Assembly: GCA_000226015.1 (NCBI GenBank)
Contig: JH152800.1
Coordinates: forward strand, 363,503 to 390,110
Source of the DNA: Mnemiopsis leidyi
Taxonomy: Eukaryota > Ctenophora > Tentaculata > Lobata > Bolinopsidae
Direction of reading: 5' to 3'
Length of the DNA: 26,608 bases
How positions within the stretch are numbered: the stretch's first letter is position 1; the number at the start of each line of letters is the position of its first letter. Below, piece by piece: positions 1 to 9,745 of this stretch. The notes under the pieces are model-generated. The model was not told where the DNA came from. It ran no database searches and saw only the letters and a program-made list of their open reading frames with translations. Position numbers and translations under genes: made by a program.

Positions 1-193
1 GGAAGTCCAGTGTGAAGGAGCTAACTNAGGCATTTTCTCATGGGCACCCCTCGGGGGCCTGGCATCCAGCTCAGACACTTTCAATAGTGGAGTCGATGTT
101 TCAGGCCTCCGCAGGGTGTCTAGTGCCAGTGCCAAGTTCAGCAACCTTCGTGCCCCAGAGATGGCTCAACGGCGTTTGGGTTGGTTGCAGTTT
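1..193. repeat. GC-richer block, possible 3' end of a retroelement
   Basis: This segment is clearly richer in G and C than the AT-rich DNA that follows. It ends directly in an A-run and an (AAT)n tract. A unique body followed by an A-run and microsatellite is how many LINE and SINE 3' ends look. No coding match is recognised in either strand. There is one undetermined base at position 27. The left part lies outside the window, so the element type is inference. Confidence 0.3.
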
Positions 194-201
194 AAAAAAA
201 A

Positions 202-229
<28 letters not shown>
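194..229. repeat. A-run plus (AAT)n microsatellite
   Basis: About ten A residues are followed by roughly nine AAT/ATA units. Open frames through it encode only poly-Ile or poly-Tyr and are not genes. It may be the tail of the preceding block. Confidence 0.9.
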
Positions 230-232
<3 letters not shown>

Positions 233-360
233 TGCACCGATCGGGCCGAGCATAACGCCCTCACTATCTTCGGGCGATATCACGCAAAAGGGTATTGTTT
301 CGTTTTATTGGCCTTTATTGCCAAATTTCTCCTAGGTCTAATGTCATTCTCCTAGGTGAT

Positions 361-1378
361 TCTGTGTGTAAAAATTCCTGAAACTTTTTCGATAGCGACG
401 AACACTTTTGGATGGAATTCGTACAAACTAGGTCCTTTAACGCAAATTATGGCGAACTAGGAAACTTTTGAAAAACCGAAAATGAGCTTTCATCTTTGGA
501 AAGAATGGGGAAATAATTTTCAACTTATGTGACCGAAAACCTTTTAATTTGACTAACTTGAGAGTCTGTTCATAGAAGAGGTTATGAAATTGCTTTAGAT
601 GCATTATATGGAGATTATGTATTGTAAGTTACCAAGACTGCAGTTCTAAATTTTCAAGTCAATATCGAAATATTTTGGGTGTCCTTTTTTCCCAACCTTG
701 TCTTATCTAACGCCCAAAATCCCGAAATGCCTGAACAAAGTAGATTGTAGAACATGCCGTTACGACGTTACAAGCATAAAAGGAAAGATATGTTGAAATT
801 TGCCCAAAAGCAAAATATCCTGTTCGGTGATGTTACGTAGGTAACTAGCTAATTGTCCTTGATTTAGCAATACGGTGGATCAGTGTAATCTTTACCTCCC
901 GCTGCTCGAATGACGCACCATGATTTAGAGGATTTAAAAACTTGTCTTGAGCCACACGGAGGTACTGTAGTGGACAGGATGCTCCCAACAGCTTCACTTT
1001 AACGTGCATTAAGAGACTGAAGGAAGGTGTGCTGAAAATACGGATACCTAGCTTGTCTACGATTTAAAGCTGTGCCGCAGCAACTTTGCCATTACAGTGG
1101 TTTCGTTCCGTTTTAGTAGATAAACTCAGTACTGCAACTGAACTTTTAAGAGCGTTATTTGTCTAAAATGCTAAGTACTCTTTTGAAGGTTTGACGAAAG
1201 CAGACTTGATTTGATGTCCAAGAGGACTAACACGATTCTTGTTTATTTTCTTAATTATCAACTGTCTATATAAGATATTTATTAGGCTTTTAAAAATAAA
1301 GGTCGGATAATTTAATATAGACTTAAAATCAATGAGTAGAAGATTGAGTTCATCCTGGAAAGGATGAAACTGATTTAA
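361..1378. other. AT-rich stretch without a recognisable gene
   Basis: I see no sustained open frame, tRNA or structured repeat here. A 10-bp near-duplicate (TCTCCTAGGT) lies just before it, at about 330-357. The last ~100 bases lead into LINE-derived coding sequence and may contain more decayed LINE that can no longer be read. Confidence 0.5.
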
Positions 1379-1953
1379 ATGGTGTTATTGGTAACGAACC
1401 TTGGCGTTCTAGCAAACTCTTGGGGTCCCTCATATGCGGCAACAAAGATCATTTTTCAACGAATTCACCCAGGGAACGTAGCTTTTGCTAACTTCAAAAA
1501 AGTTTGGCTGCAAGGAAAGCGCATTTCTCTCAGTAAACGGATCCAAGTCTATGAAGCTCAAGTCGTGTCAGTATTACTGTATGGTTCCAGTTCTTGGGAA
1601 GCTCCTAAACATGTTCTTAAAAGGCTTAATACCACCCATAGAAGACACCTTAGATGCACTCTGAACATTACCTGGCCTAACAAAATTTCGAATAAAAATT
1701 TATATCATAATTGTGATGTTATCCCCTTACTGATCGTATCGAATTTTCTAGGTGGACCATGTTGGGTCATGTTTTGAGATTGCCTGAAAATAGTCCTGCT
1801 GCTTTAGCTTTAGTATATGCATTAGATGGTTGCCATGCTAAATCTCGTAAAGGTAGACACCAGATCAATTTATTTAATACTATAAAATCTGATTTGAACT
1901 TAAAGGGAAACAGTTTAGATTGTATAGAAGATCTTGCTATCCCGTGTTTGTAA
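1379..1953 (+). pseudogene. Decayed LINE (non-LTR retrotransposon) C-terminal reverse-transcriptase region
   Basis: Two overlapping frames together read as the end of a LINE ORF2. Frame one (1379-1777) contains KRIQVYEAQVVSVLLYGSSS, the common 'K-R-I-x-x-Y-E-A-x-V-x-S-V-L-L-Y-G' signature after the RT core, then LNTTHRRHLRCTLNITW and a PL motif. A +1 shift near 1740-1760 moves to a second frame (1759-1953) with RWTMLGHVLRLPENSPA and SRKGRHQI, matching the usual 'W-x-GHVLRMPE...RKGRP' ending. No palm-domain or endonuclease sequence is visible upstream, so this is a 5'-truncated, frameshifted, inactive copy. The family is probably RTE- or Proto-like, but the clade is inferred from general motif style only. 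Confidence 0.75.
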
Positions 1954-2150
1954 ACAGTATTTTTATAATTTTTTTATAGGCTTATAGTTATAATACATGT
2001 TTTAAGAGGATTGAATATTGATATTAAAATTTATCAAGTGAAGTTCCATTGCTACACGGCGTTGAAAAAAGGGGACGAAAAGAATTGAACAACATATTAA
2101 CCCCGATTCTATTTTTTATCAGAATTAAAATCGGAGATAAACTTTTTCAA

Positions 2151-2313
2151 AGTGTAGTGGTATCTACCCCGAATTTCTGTACAGGAGATCGGGGGTTCGA
2201 TTCCCAGATCCACCAATCCTAGACGAGTGCCCTAAGGGCATTTGCCTATGCAATCTTCTCCGGTCGACTCAGCCGAATGACCGGGAAACCTTGATTGAGG
2301 GTTAAATGAGGAG
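2151..2313 (+). mobile_element. tRNA-derived SINE, copy 1 (tRNA-Asp-like head)
   Basis: A pol III A-box-like AGTGTAGTGG is followed 45-50 bases later by a B box (GGTTCGATTCC) inside a 65-bp region resembling tRNA-Asp through its D arm, GGAGA variable region and T arm. After the head comes a middle segment (CCTAAGGGCATTTGCCTATG) and then the shared 3' domain GGTCGACTCAGCCGAATGA, CGGGAAACC, GAGGGTTAAATGAG. The acceptor stem is not preserved, so this is a SINE and not a tRNA gene. Confidence 0.8.
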
Positions 2314-2659
2314 GGTCTTCGTTAAAAGATCTAGAATCTTCCGAGAGTCCTTACAGTATAACTGTTAAAACCTGGGTACAGGTGCAACAAAATCCCACCC
2401 ATAATTCTCGAAAAACGCTTCCAGAAATTAATTATTGCAGAAAAATCGAGACCAGTTTTGATAAAATTTTGAAAAACAATGAAAAAATGTATATCGGTAA
2501 AACTTTCATATTACCCGCACTTCATAAGTTCGTAAATAACATATGGTCGCTGATGTATCTGCAATGTATGATCTGTAAATCAGAATAATTGCCAGGATAA
2601 GTGCACTGACAAGCGACTGAATTGAATGGTCCGTGACTTAACACCAAACCAAAATTTCC

Positions 2660-3135
2660 AAATATGGCCGTGACAGACTACCAGACAAACAAACAGATTA
2701 CAGACTTTTATAATGTAGACTAGGAGGTAAGTCCAGACAACGTGAAAGATTACCACTTTCTTTTTACCAAATTGAAAAAGAAATTAATCAGGATGCAGGT
2801 TACAACAAATCAAGCATTTAAACCAACACCCATCCATATCTGGACATCTAGAATCAAAACTACAATTACCTAGCACGTGTACCTACCCGTTACCGTGTTT
2901 ACTACTTACAATTTGCACGTGGGCGCCTAACCAATCACCAAATCAAATATGGCCTTGACTTCCATATATGGCCTTGACAGACAAACAAAAATTTGTAACA
3001 GATTACAGAGATTTAAAGATAGCTACAGCGGGGTAAGCCCCAGACAACGTGATTACCACCTCCATTTTTTAAGCATCAAAAGATATCAATGAAGATGCAA
3101 GCGATAATGATTCAAGCATTTAAAGCAACAGGCAG
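2660..3135 (+). repeat. Direct duplication, two units about 305 bp apart
   Basis: The segment at about 2660-2830 recurs at about 2965-3135. Shared landmarks in order are ATATGGCC(G/T)TGACAGAC, CAGATTACAGA, CCAGACAACGTGA(AAG)ATTACCAC, a GATGCA(A/G)G block and CAAGCATTTAAA. The copies differ by many substitutions and small indels, so the duplication is old. A third partial start (ATGGCCTTGACTTCC) lies at about 2950. No coding content is recognised. Confidence 0.7.
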
Positions 3136-3539
3136 ATCTATAACCTTGCACGTGCACTACAATTCTATTTTATCGTTGTTACAGTGGTCAATGTAAAATT
3201 GTTGATATCTGAGATTATATTTGATCTAACACAGTTTTTTGACGTGAACAACCTAAAATTTCTACTTGCAGTAATTTTTTTCTAACAACCTTTCTATATA
3301 CCCGAAAAAAGTATATCTAAGAGACTAAGGCGGAGCAAATAGCGAAATCTACTTCAGATTTAGATGTAGGAATCTACCTCCAGTTACAGGCTTTCTCATC
3401 GAAAATCTAATTCACTGGGCCACTGAACCATGGTCATAAAATGTGCCCCGCAGAGGCTATTCCGTTCAGTAAATTTTGACACTATTGACTGATTCAACAC
3501 CTGGCTACGTTTTATTTTATGGGCCGAGTTTCTCAACCA
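3136..3539. other. Intergenic, nothing recognised
   Basis: AT-rich sequence without open frames, RNA-gene boxes or clear repeats. Confidence 0.5.
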
Positions 3540-3711
3540 GAATGGTTTAAACTCTTAAATATCTTGAACGGAACGACAACTTGTATTTTGGCTTTTATGT
3601 TAGTTTTCTAAAAAGGATCTTGTTTTACGCAATTTGATCACGTTGATACCGGCATTATGCTCTACTTTTATCTTTCTATTACTCTGTAAGCAATGAAATA
3701 ACTCGAATAAG
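3540..3711 (+). repeat. Dispersed direct repeat, copy A
   Basis: This stretch is strongly similar to 5455-5649. The longest shared run covers TTAGTTTTCTAAAAAGGA, TTTTACGCAATTTGATCACG, TTGATACCGGCATTATGCTC and TACTTTTATCTTTCTATTAC, differing at only a few bases. The 5' part (TTAAATATCT, GAACGGAACGACA) is more diverged. No open frame is shared, so a non-autonomous mobile element is the likeliest explanation, though no termini were found. Confidence 0.75.
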
Positions 3712-4073
3712 TTCACCTTAACTTTTTGATTTTATGGCTTATGCGGCTGATACTGTCTTAGCTATTTACGGGGCGCCATACAGGGAGAACGATTCGTGAA
3801 ATTCTATGTTAGAATTTGTCTGATTTTGTTTCATATATTATTATAGATATTCATAGTGAATATGGTAAGGCCCAAAATTATGATATATGAGCTTTTGTAG
3901 AAATGTTGATTTTTATTTCATCCCTGACCAGTGACTTTTATCCTTGTTCTAAAAGTAGCAAGCTTCTATGTTCAGGATAGCCTGCAGCAGATAAATCATG
4001 CTAGGCATGTGACCCCAATCACGGTAGTCATCCAGTGAAGTTGCTTTAAGCTTTTTGCTGCATCAGTTAGTAC

Positions 4074-4265
4074 AGCTCCCCATTTAACCCTCACACACGA
4101 TTTCTCGACCATTCGGCTGGGTGGACCGTGAGGCTGCATAGATCCGATGGAATCCTTGGCTGAGCGTCAAAGCAGACGCTCACCCCACGACTAGGCAGCG
4201 CTGGGATTCGAACTCGCAACCTCTCGATTACGAAACTGACATTCTAACCACTGCACCACCTAGCC
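4074..4265 (-). mobile_element. tRNA-derived SINE, copy 2
   Basis: On the minus strand it starts with TAGGTGGTGCAGTGGTTAGA (A box), then GCGAGTTCGAATCCCAGC (B box), then a middle segment with GGTGAGCGTCTGCTTTGACG and TCTATGCAGCC, and ends in the family's 3' domain (GGTCCACCCAGCCGAATGG, GAGGGTTAAATGGGGAGC). Its middle segment matches copy 4 (17677-17866) and not copies 1 and 3, so there are two sub-architectures with a common tail. Confidence 0.8.
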
Positions 4266-4765
4266 GTTCTTAAAGCAAATCCAAAAACCAACGCCAGACT
4301 GCCAATTTGTTTTTTTTTATTTTAAGGTCAGCGCCGGGTCACCCCAATCATGATTCGTGAATGTTGTAAAAATTGTTAAAATTTTTGTTTCAAATGTTCG
4401 GCAAACTCAATCACAGTATATCGTATAATTATAAGGTAAAATGGTTAGCGATCATTTCCTCACAGTAGTATGCTACTTTATTCACAAATGGACATAAATT
4501 CCATTTAGCGCAATATTCAAAATTAACCTTCGTTAAATTCACGAGAACCTTGAACCCTAGAACAGGTGGCACTTTTATTTCGCTCGAATTATTCCAGTGT
4601 GGTCAATACAGATTTAAAAGGGACAAGCAAGAGCTAAACGGGTAGAGCCAACATTTTACAGGTGAAGTTTAGTTCCAGGAGGAAATAGGAGAATCTGTCC
4701 AGTGGATTTGACTATACAGTACGATGTTGAAGCACTTCGTCAATTTACATTGGATCAACGTCAAA

Positions 4766-4948
4766 ATTGGACATGAATTTATGCAGAGACGTCAAAATGC
4801 TTTGGGAGGAGTCGGGAATAGTTCCTGTCACACAACAGCATTTGAGTGGTCAAATCTTGCTACTTGGCCAAATGCTGACACATAATGGGAAAAAAATCCG
4901 ACTCCTCCCCAAGAATTCTAACATCCATTGACATTAATGAACAATTAA
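4766..4948. repeat. Imperfect inverted repeat (possible foldback MITE)
   Basis: The left arm carries CTTTGGGAGGAGTCGG and, inward, CAGCATTTGAGTGGTCAA. The right arm read in reverse carries CTTGGGGAGGAGTCGG and CAGCATTTGGCCAAG. The arms are about 70-85 bp with a very short loop near 4850. The outer parts pair only loosely, so the exact ends are uncertain. No target-site duplication is obvious. Confidence 0.6.
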
Positions 4949-4974
4949 ACGAGACAAATACATGCTACATGAAG

Positions 4975-5385
4975 AGCTCCAATTGGTCGTAAGAATGGCC
5001 TCCATACTCTCGCTGTCAGCCTATCAGATGTCTCCACTCCATCAAACGGGCAGCGAGGGCTTATAAAGTTTTCATGTCGATGATATTGACACCTGCAAAA
5101 TTAGTGGCATCCTCAAATACACAGCACCTCCAGCGTTTTCGACGTCTGCCTTTAGACCTCCTTCAGTAGTTGGGCTTCAAGTTAAGCAGGAACTTTGGAA
5201 GTCTCTTTTCTGGCATTCTTGATACATGACCAATCCCGCAAAGTCTGGCAGCACTCATAAGGTTTCGATTGACTTGGAGCCAGCATGACTAAGGACTTCT
5301 TCATTGTACTCATGATAATTCCATCTAATCTTTAATATTCTCCTCAGAGAGAATTGATTAAGAGCCTCAAACCCGTTTATTTACT
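4975..5385 (-). pseudogene. Decayed LINE C-terminal reverse-transcriptase region, minus strand
   Basis: Minus-strand translation gives ALNQFSLRRILKIRWNYHEY, then NEEVLSHAGSKSIETL, and after a one-base frameshift LMSAARLCGIGHVSRMPEKR followed by LPKFLLNLKP. After a stop it continues with SKGRRRKRWRCCVFED and RLMEWRHLIG. This is the standard C-terminus of LINE ORF2 ('LRxILxIRW..NxEVL..AG..SIE...RxxxGHVxRMPxxRLPK..GRxRKRWxDCVxxD'). At least one frameshift and several stops make it inactive. It belongs to the same broad class as the remnant at 1379-1953 but is a different, more diverged copy. Confidence 0.8.
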
Positions 5386-5454
5386 TTTTCGTTGTAATCT
5401 AGAGTGGCCATGTATATCCGGATCTTATATGGAGTTTTGAGCGAAGTTTCTAGA

Positions 5455-5649
5455 TTGGTTTAACTTTTAAATATCTGTAAGAACGTAACGACACATACCT
5501 TGAACGGAACGACAGATAAATATTTTGACTCCTATGTTAGTTTTCTAAAAAGGACCTTATTTTACGCAATTTGATCACGTTGATACCGGCATTATGCTCT
5601 ACTTTTATCTTTCTATTACTCTATAAGCAATTAAATAACTTAGAATAAG
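5455..5649 (+). repeat. Dispersed direct repeat, copy B
   Basis: Second copy of the repeat at 3540-3711. It carries a small internal insertion near its 5' end (extra CGTAACGACACATACC before TTGAACGGAACGACA). It lies just right of the LINE remnant and just left of the G-rich tract. Confidence 0.75.
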
Positions 5650-5701
5650 AGCTTTTTTGATAGTTCTGATATTCATATCGGCAAAAAGATAAACGTCCGA
5701 G

Positions 5702-5748
5702 GCAGGGTTGGGGTAGGGTTGGGGCAGGGTATCGGGCAGGGTTGGGGC
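5702..5748 (+). repeat. G-rich minisatellite with telomere-like units
   Basis: Runs of three or four G are separated by two to four bases: GGGTTGGGGTAGGGTTGGGG, then CAGGGTATCGGGCAGGG and TTGGGG. Eight consecutive G-runs satisfy the usual G-quadruplex pattern. Units resemble degenerate TTGGGG/TTAGGG. The reverse strand has an open frame through it, but its proline-rich peptide is only a translation of the repeat. Confidence 0.85.
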
Positions 5749-5749
5749 T

Positions 5750-6522
5750 ATAGATTTATTGTACTTAATTATTTGAAATATTTTAAAACTGTTACAAACC
5801 AAAGGGAAATCAGTCGCATTGCCAAATTTAGGAGTAGTCATGGTCAATGATTAAGTCCCTTCTCCCCAACTTGGTGACAAAGTAAATGGGTGATTATTAT
5901 TATTATATCAAGATAGGTTAAGAAAAAATAACCCAGCCTCATACCGAAGGCAATATTATACACTTCTTAATTAAATCGTTCAATTCCTAGCCACCACTCA
6001 AATTCTTTCATAAAGTTGTTAAAACTACCCGAAATTAGAAGTTGCCACTAAAAGGAATGATTAAAGCCGGGTATAAAATACTCAGTAGACAGCAAAAGAC
6101 AAATAAGGTTACCCATTACCCAAGAATAATCCTTCTATTTAAAAGAACATTCAAGTATGAATGCAGTTGAGCGGGTAATAGGACTTTAGTGACATAGTTA
6201 TGTGGGTTTGCAATGACTGCCATAAGGTTGGTATGTGACTATTCTTGTACTTCTTTAGACCAAAACAGTTGAAGTGAAGGACCGTCTCCACTACTTTGAC
6301 AATTTCCAAACAGTTCAAGAGAGTTGCCGTGGATGAAGTCCATCATGTAACTGTCTTCTTTTTTGTAGTGCCATAGTTAAAGAGAAAGTTATTCCTTCCA
6401 AAGATTATGTCGCAATTTCTTGTGTCATCGAGGAGCATTGCAATTTTATCATTTGTTTTAGTGCTTCCAGTAAGAGTTATCTGACTCGAAAAAAGTCTTT
6501 TCCGTCGATATCCTTTGTATAA
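5750..6522. other. Intergenic stretch, nothing firmly recognised
   Basis: It contains a short ATT microsatellite (about 5893-5907) and otherwise AT-rich unique sequence. Minus-strand translation of about 6350-6485 is open over roughly 45 codons (including KTNDKIAMLLDDTRNCDIIF) but matches no family I know. Confidence 0.4.
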
Positions 6523-6921
6523 TTGTATAGTGCAATTAGAGCCCCCTCTGCTTCACTTGCAATACGTCCACTTTATGAGCACATCGACCAAACTCTTCCA
6601 GTGAATGAATTCTTTCTTTTAGAGAAACAATTTGATCATGAAAGAGGTCGGAAATCAATCCCTCTATTTGGAGTTATAGTGTTGCTGTTAGCAAATCATC
6701 TTATGTGAGCAGTGAGCACTTTGTACATAAACTTTACTGTCTGTATTTCTATGGGGATTTGTAATGGGGGTAAGTGCAAGGCCATTTCTGATAGTGCTCT
6801 ATTAGGATTTAGGAACCAGAAAAGCCCCAGTCAATTTCATGAAGGTATCTTGTCAGAAACCTTTGAATGCCTCAAGGTATTTCCATATCCATTAAGGAGC
6901 AGCATACAAAAAATTTGTTAG
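6523..6921 (+). pseudogene. Unidentified open stretch interrupted by one TGA
   Basis: The frame from 6523 to 6921 is open for 132 codons except for a TGA at 6706-6708. The first part reads PSASLAIRPLYEHIDQTLPV and HERGRKSIPLFGVIVLLLAN. The second contains SDSALLGFRNQKSPSQFHEG and PYPLRSSIQKIC. There is no ATG near the start and no splice or polyadenylation signal I can tie to it. The opposite strand is also partly open here, so the coding strand is uncertain. It could be a decayed transposon gene or chance. Confidence 0.25.
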
Positions 6922-7812
6922 TATCAGAATAGGTGACGAAGAGCAGTTTCACCTAGAAAATTTTGTGGATCGAGTTGAGTACCTGATTGAAATAGTTATG
7001 TTTAAACGACACCTTGGCTGAAACTTCACGCAGCAAATTAACTCAGACGACAATTAACCAGTAAACCTGTTGTACTATTTAACTGATTTTTGTCTCTTTG
7101 TTCATGATCTTTAATATAAAATATAGTTTTCCTGGCCTCTGGGGAAGTGTGACTAATTCATAGAATTTACGAATATGACTTTTGGAGGCCGATCAATACC
7201 AACTGCCAGGTGAGAGTATTCCACCGCCGTAAAACAAATAAAAATTGATAGACGAGGTTTGAAATTTGAGAGTTTGGGATAACATACCATCTATCAAAAG
7301 CAGCTCTATGCTGGCGCCCGAAATTAAACCGTTATTAAATTGCTAGTTATAATTCGTTTCAAGGGAATAGGTAAATCTAGGCACGAATTTAGACTTTTAG
7401 AATAAATAAAAGTAAGAGGATTCGTCGAATTTCACGTCGAATTCTTGGTTTAATTTATATTATAAACCTCCCGTGTTACCAAGTACCATTGACTAAATTC
7501 CGATAGCACACTCCTATACATACGTGTAAAATAAGCACTTTTTTGACGTGGTATGTTGCTATGGCGATTTGCGCGCAATTGTCACACTCGCACGGCTTAG
7601 CTGCAAAACATATGCTCCTTCATAAAATCAACAATCAATTAAAATTGATTAGCTAAACGGATATTTTTATTAAACCTATTTCGGGTTGGATATAGAGTGC
7701 ATAACTTGCAACACGGCATATTGGTGCAACGGTATTTAAAAGCCGATAACTTAAAAGAAGGGGAAAGCTGTTCTTAATCCTGTTAGTATTTTAGTTATTT
7801 AAGTCGGTTGAT
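6922..7812. other. Intergenic, mostly unrecognised
   Basis: No gene is seen. A 20-bp string TTCCGATAGCACACTCCTAT at about 7498-7517 recurs at about 7892-7911 inside the right arm of the following hairpin element, suggesting a further fragment of that element here. Confidence 0.5.
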
Positions 7813-7927
7813 AATACAATTAGTAAATCCATTAGTCGTGTGCTGATCGGAAATTATTTAACACTCGTACCTACGGCACTCGTGAAATAATTTCCGATAG
7901 CACACTCCTATTCGTTTACTAATTGTA
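7813..7927. repeat. Hairpin element with ~45-bp inverted repeats
   Basis: The left arm (7813-7859: ACAATTAGTAAA, GTGTGCTGATCGGAAATTAT) pairs with the right arm (7885-7927: AAATAATTTCCGATAGCACA, GTTTACTAATTGTA) around a 25-bp loop that itself holds CACTCGT twice. The inner half of the arms is almost perfect. The size and architecture fit a small MITE or foldback element. Confidence 0.75.
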
Positions 7928-7956
7928 CATTCTAGCCCTAATTTAAATAGAAGTTT

Positions 7957-8433
7957 TTGGGTGTCTTCCTGGTTACTCGTTTCTTATAAATCTTCTTGGC
8001 TCCAAGAGGAAGCTCGACCCGGCGCCACCATATGATAATTTTTCAATGCATTTTTTTCTTAGTAAAAAGCATGTTCGAAAAAATATGATAGCTCTTGGGC
8101 TAAGTCTGAAAAAGGACATCAAAATTTCGGCAATCCTGGACCCTTCTAATACATTTAATCACGATTAGAAAGCCTGATAAATACCTATATTGTCGTTCGT
8201 TAGTCTCACTTTTTGGCATTTCGCAAAATCTACCGTGTGGCTCCAGGTGTCCTTGAAAATCATGCGCAGCCGTTTGAAGAATGCAGCAACCGAAATAAAT
8301 GTGCCGTACATCACTCATTGGCAAATGTGCTGTGTCACGACTCTGATCCTAGCTTCTTGACCCAGACATTTTCAAGCAATAAGTAAGCAACAAGTAATAG
8401 CTTGTGTGCAAGATTTTTTATCCGTAAAACTTA
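7957..8433 (-). repeat. Unidentified coding repeat, copy 1 (minus-strand ORF remnant)
   Basis: Roughly three quarters of the bases match copy 2 at 9766-10249. On the minus strand 8100-8324 is open: MSDVRHIYFGCC, GRFCEMPKSETNERQYRYLS, VIKCIRRVQDCR. It is then broken by a stop, and the equivalent of copy 2's C-terminus reappears in another frame as LGAKKIYKKRVTRKTPK near 7960-8010. The shared peptide suggests both copies descend from one protein-coding mobile element. I do not recognise the protein family. A downstream piece at about 8510-8595 (GGCTTAAGCT, GATATCGTTTTAA, AACTATAATGA) matches about 11385-11460. Confidence 0.6.
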
Positions 8434-8599
8434 AACAATTCTAATTAAACAGATCTAGTACAATTTTGACCTCCTTGCAACGATAACTGGTACCTATAGA
8501 AAATGATGGCAAACGGCTTAAGCTCCAAAGTAATTCGTCTTGATATCGTTTTAATATAAAAACTTTAAACTATAATGAATACCAAAGAGTCCATAGTAT

Positions 8600-9289
8600 A
8601 CAACACACAGTCTTGTAGAGATAAGATTATTCGAAATTGGTATAATATAAGCTTTGACGACTTGACAAACACAGATCAACATCATATGATTTCGTGGCAA
8701 ATTGTTCAATTCTGAAATCGAGCCTCATGAAAATCGCACTCCGGCAGCTTATTGGACAAAAAAGGTAGAAAATGAAAAATGAAATCATTTTAAACGTTAG
8801 AATTGGATGAACTTTCTTCTGTTGAAACTTCTCTGTGTGTAACCTATGTGCTCTGAAGTTTAACATGATGCGTTTGAAAGGTAAGCACTAGTCAAGCTTT
8901 ATTTCCAATTAACGTTCAAGTAAAATACTCATTATGCGTTTTGCCCATATCTGGAGTATTATAGTTCGTTGGTAATTAAAATTATAACTGGATCCTTTTT
9001 ATTCATCATCGGATAGACTAAAGAGAGAGAGAGTTGTGGCCTTAGCACTCGGAGGCAGGAAGATTAAAGCAGAATTGCATATTTTGATTATGTGTAAAGA
9101 TATGCACAGATCTTTTTGAAATTTTGAAATTGCTATGTATGTGTTGTAGAATTGTTCTCTCTTAATTAAACAATCTTATTCATTTCTTATCACTATCAGT
9201 CACAAACTGCAAAGCATGCTTGAAGCCAAAAATACAGGGGGCTATCAGCATCTTTTTTCTGTGCAGTTGCAAAGATTAATTAAGCCTCG
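8600..9289. other. Intergenic, nothing firmly recognised
   Basis: Open frames on the minus strand (about 8627-8866) have no recognisable motif. A short (GA)n run lies near 9022-9031. Confidence 0.4.
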
Positions 9290-9560
9290 GAGCTGACACT
9301 ATCGGATTCACCATTAAATTTTACTTCAACATTGATAACATTTATATTTGGACAAAAAAGGCCAGTGAAGGGGTCCAAATTAGGTTTTGAGCTTCGTGAC
9401 TTCTACCATCTGGTTCACCATCGAATTTTATGACGAATTCCAAGTCTCACTTATCTTTTAACCTTTTAACCTTTAATTCAAAAATTTCCATTTTGGGCAA
9501 GACATGGCTGTAAGGTGGTCGAATAAGATTTTTGGCTTCAAGACTGCCACAGTCGGATTT
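9290..9560 (+). repeat. Degenerate satellite array, orientation 1
   Basis: Three diverged units start at about 9290, 9389 and 9534, each with an (A/G)GCTTC or GAGCTGAC start and a GG(A/T)TT(C)ACC or CGGATT core. The core spacing is about 108 and then about 142 bases. Between them lie AAAATTTCCATTTT and GAAGGGGTCC blocks. The same blocks occur in reverse complement in the array at 11064-11300, whose period is also 142, so the two arrays appear to be one satellite family in opposite orientations. Confidence 0.5.
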
Positions 9561-9652
9561 GAAGGCTTCCTCTAACTCTCTAAATGATGCTCTAACTTTT
9601 CTTTAAGCTTAAAGTGAAACTTATTTTATGGGTCCAATTTTACCTCGAAACG

Positions 9653-9679
9653 TTTTTAGGGCCTTAGAGGCCCTAAAAA
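9653..9679. repeat. Perfect 11-bp stem-loop
   Basis: TTTTTAGGGCC, loop TTAGA, GGCCCTAAAAA. It lies just beyond the 3' end (minus strand) of the copy 2 ORF remnant and may be a terminator-like or transposon-end structure. Function is not known. Confidence 0.7.
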
Positions 9680-9745
9680 ACCCTAATATCAAATGTTAAT
9701 GGGATGGTGGGTGGTACGTATACCACAATACATGTTTGAATTATT

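Noticed and set aside
101-355. Short frames with poly-Ile or poly-Tyr
   Set aside because: They are translations of the A-run/(AAT)n microsatellite.
2151-2215. Possible tRNA gene
   Set aside because: It has good A and B boxes but no acceptor-stem pairing, and it is fused to a repeated 3' domain found in four places, so it is a SINE head.
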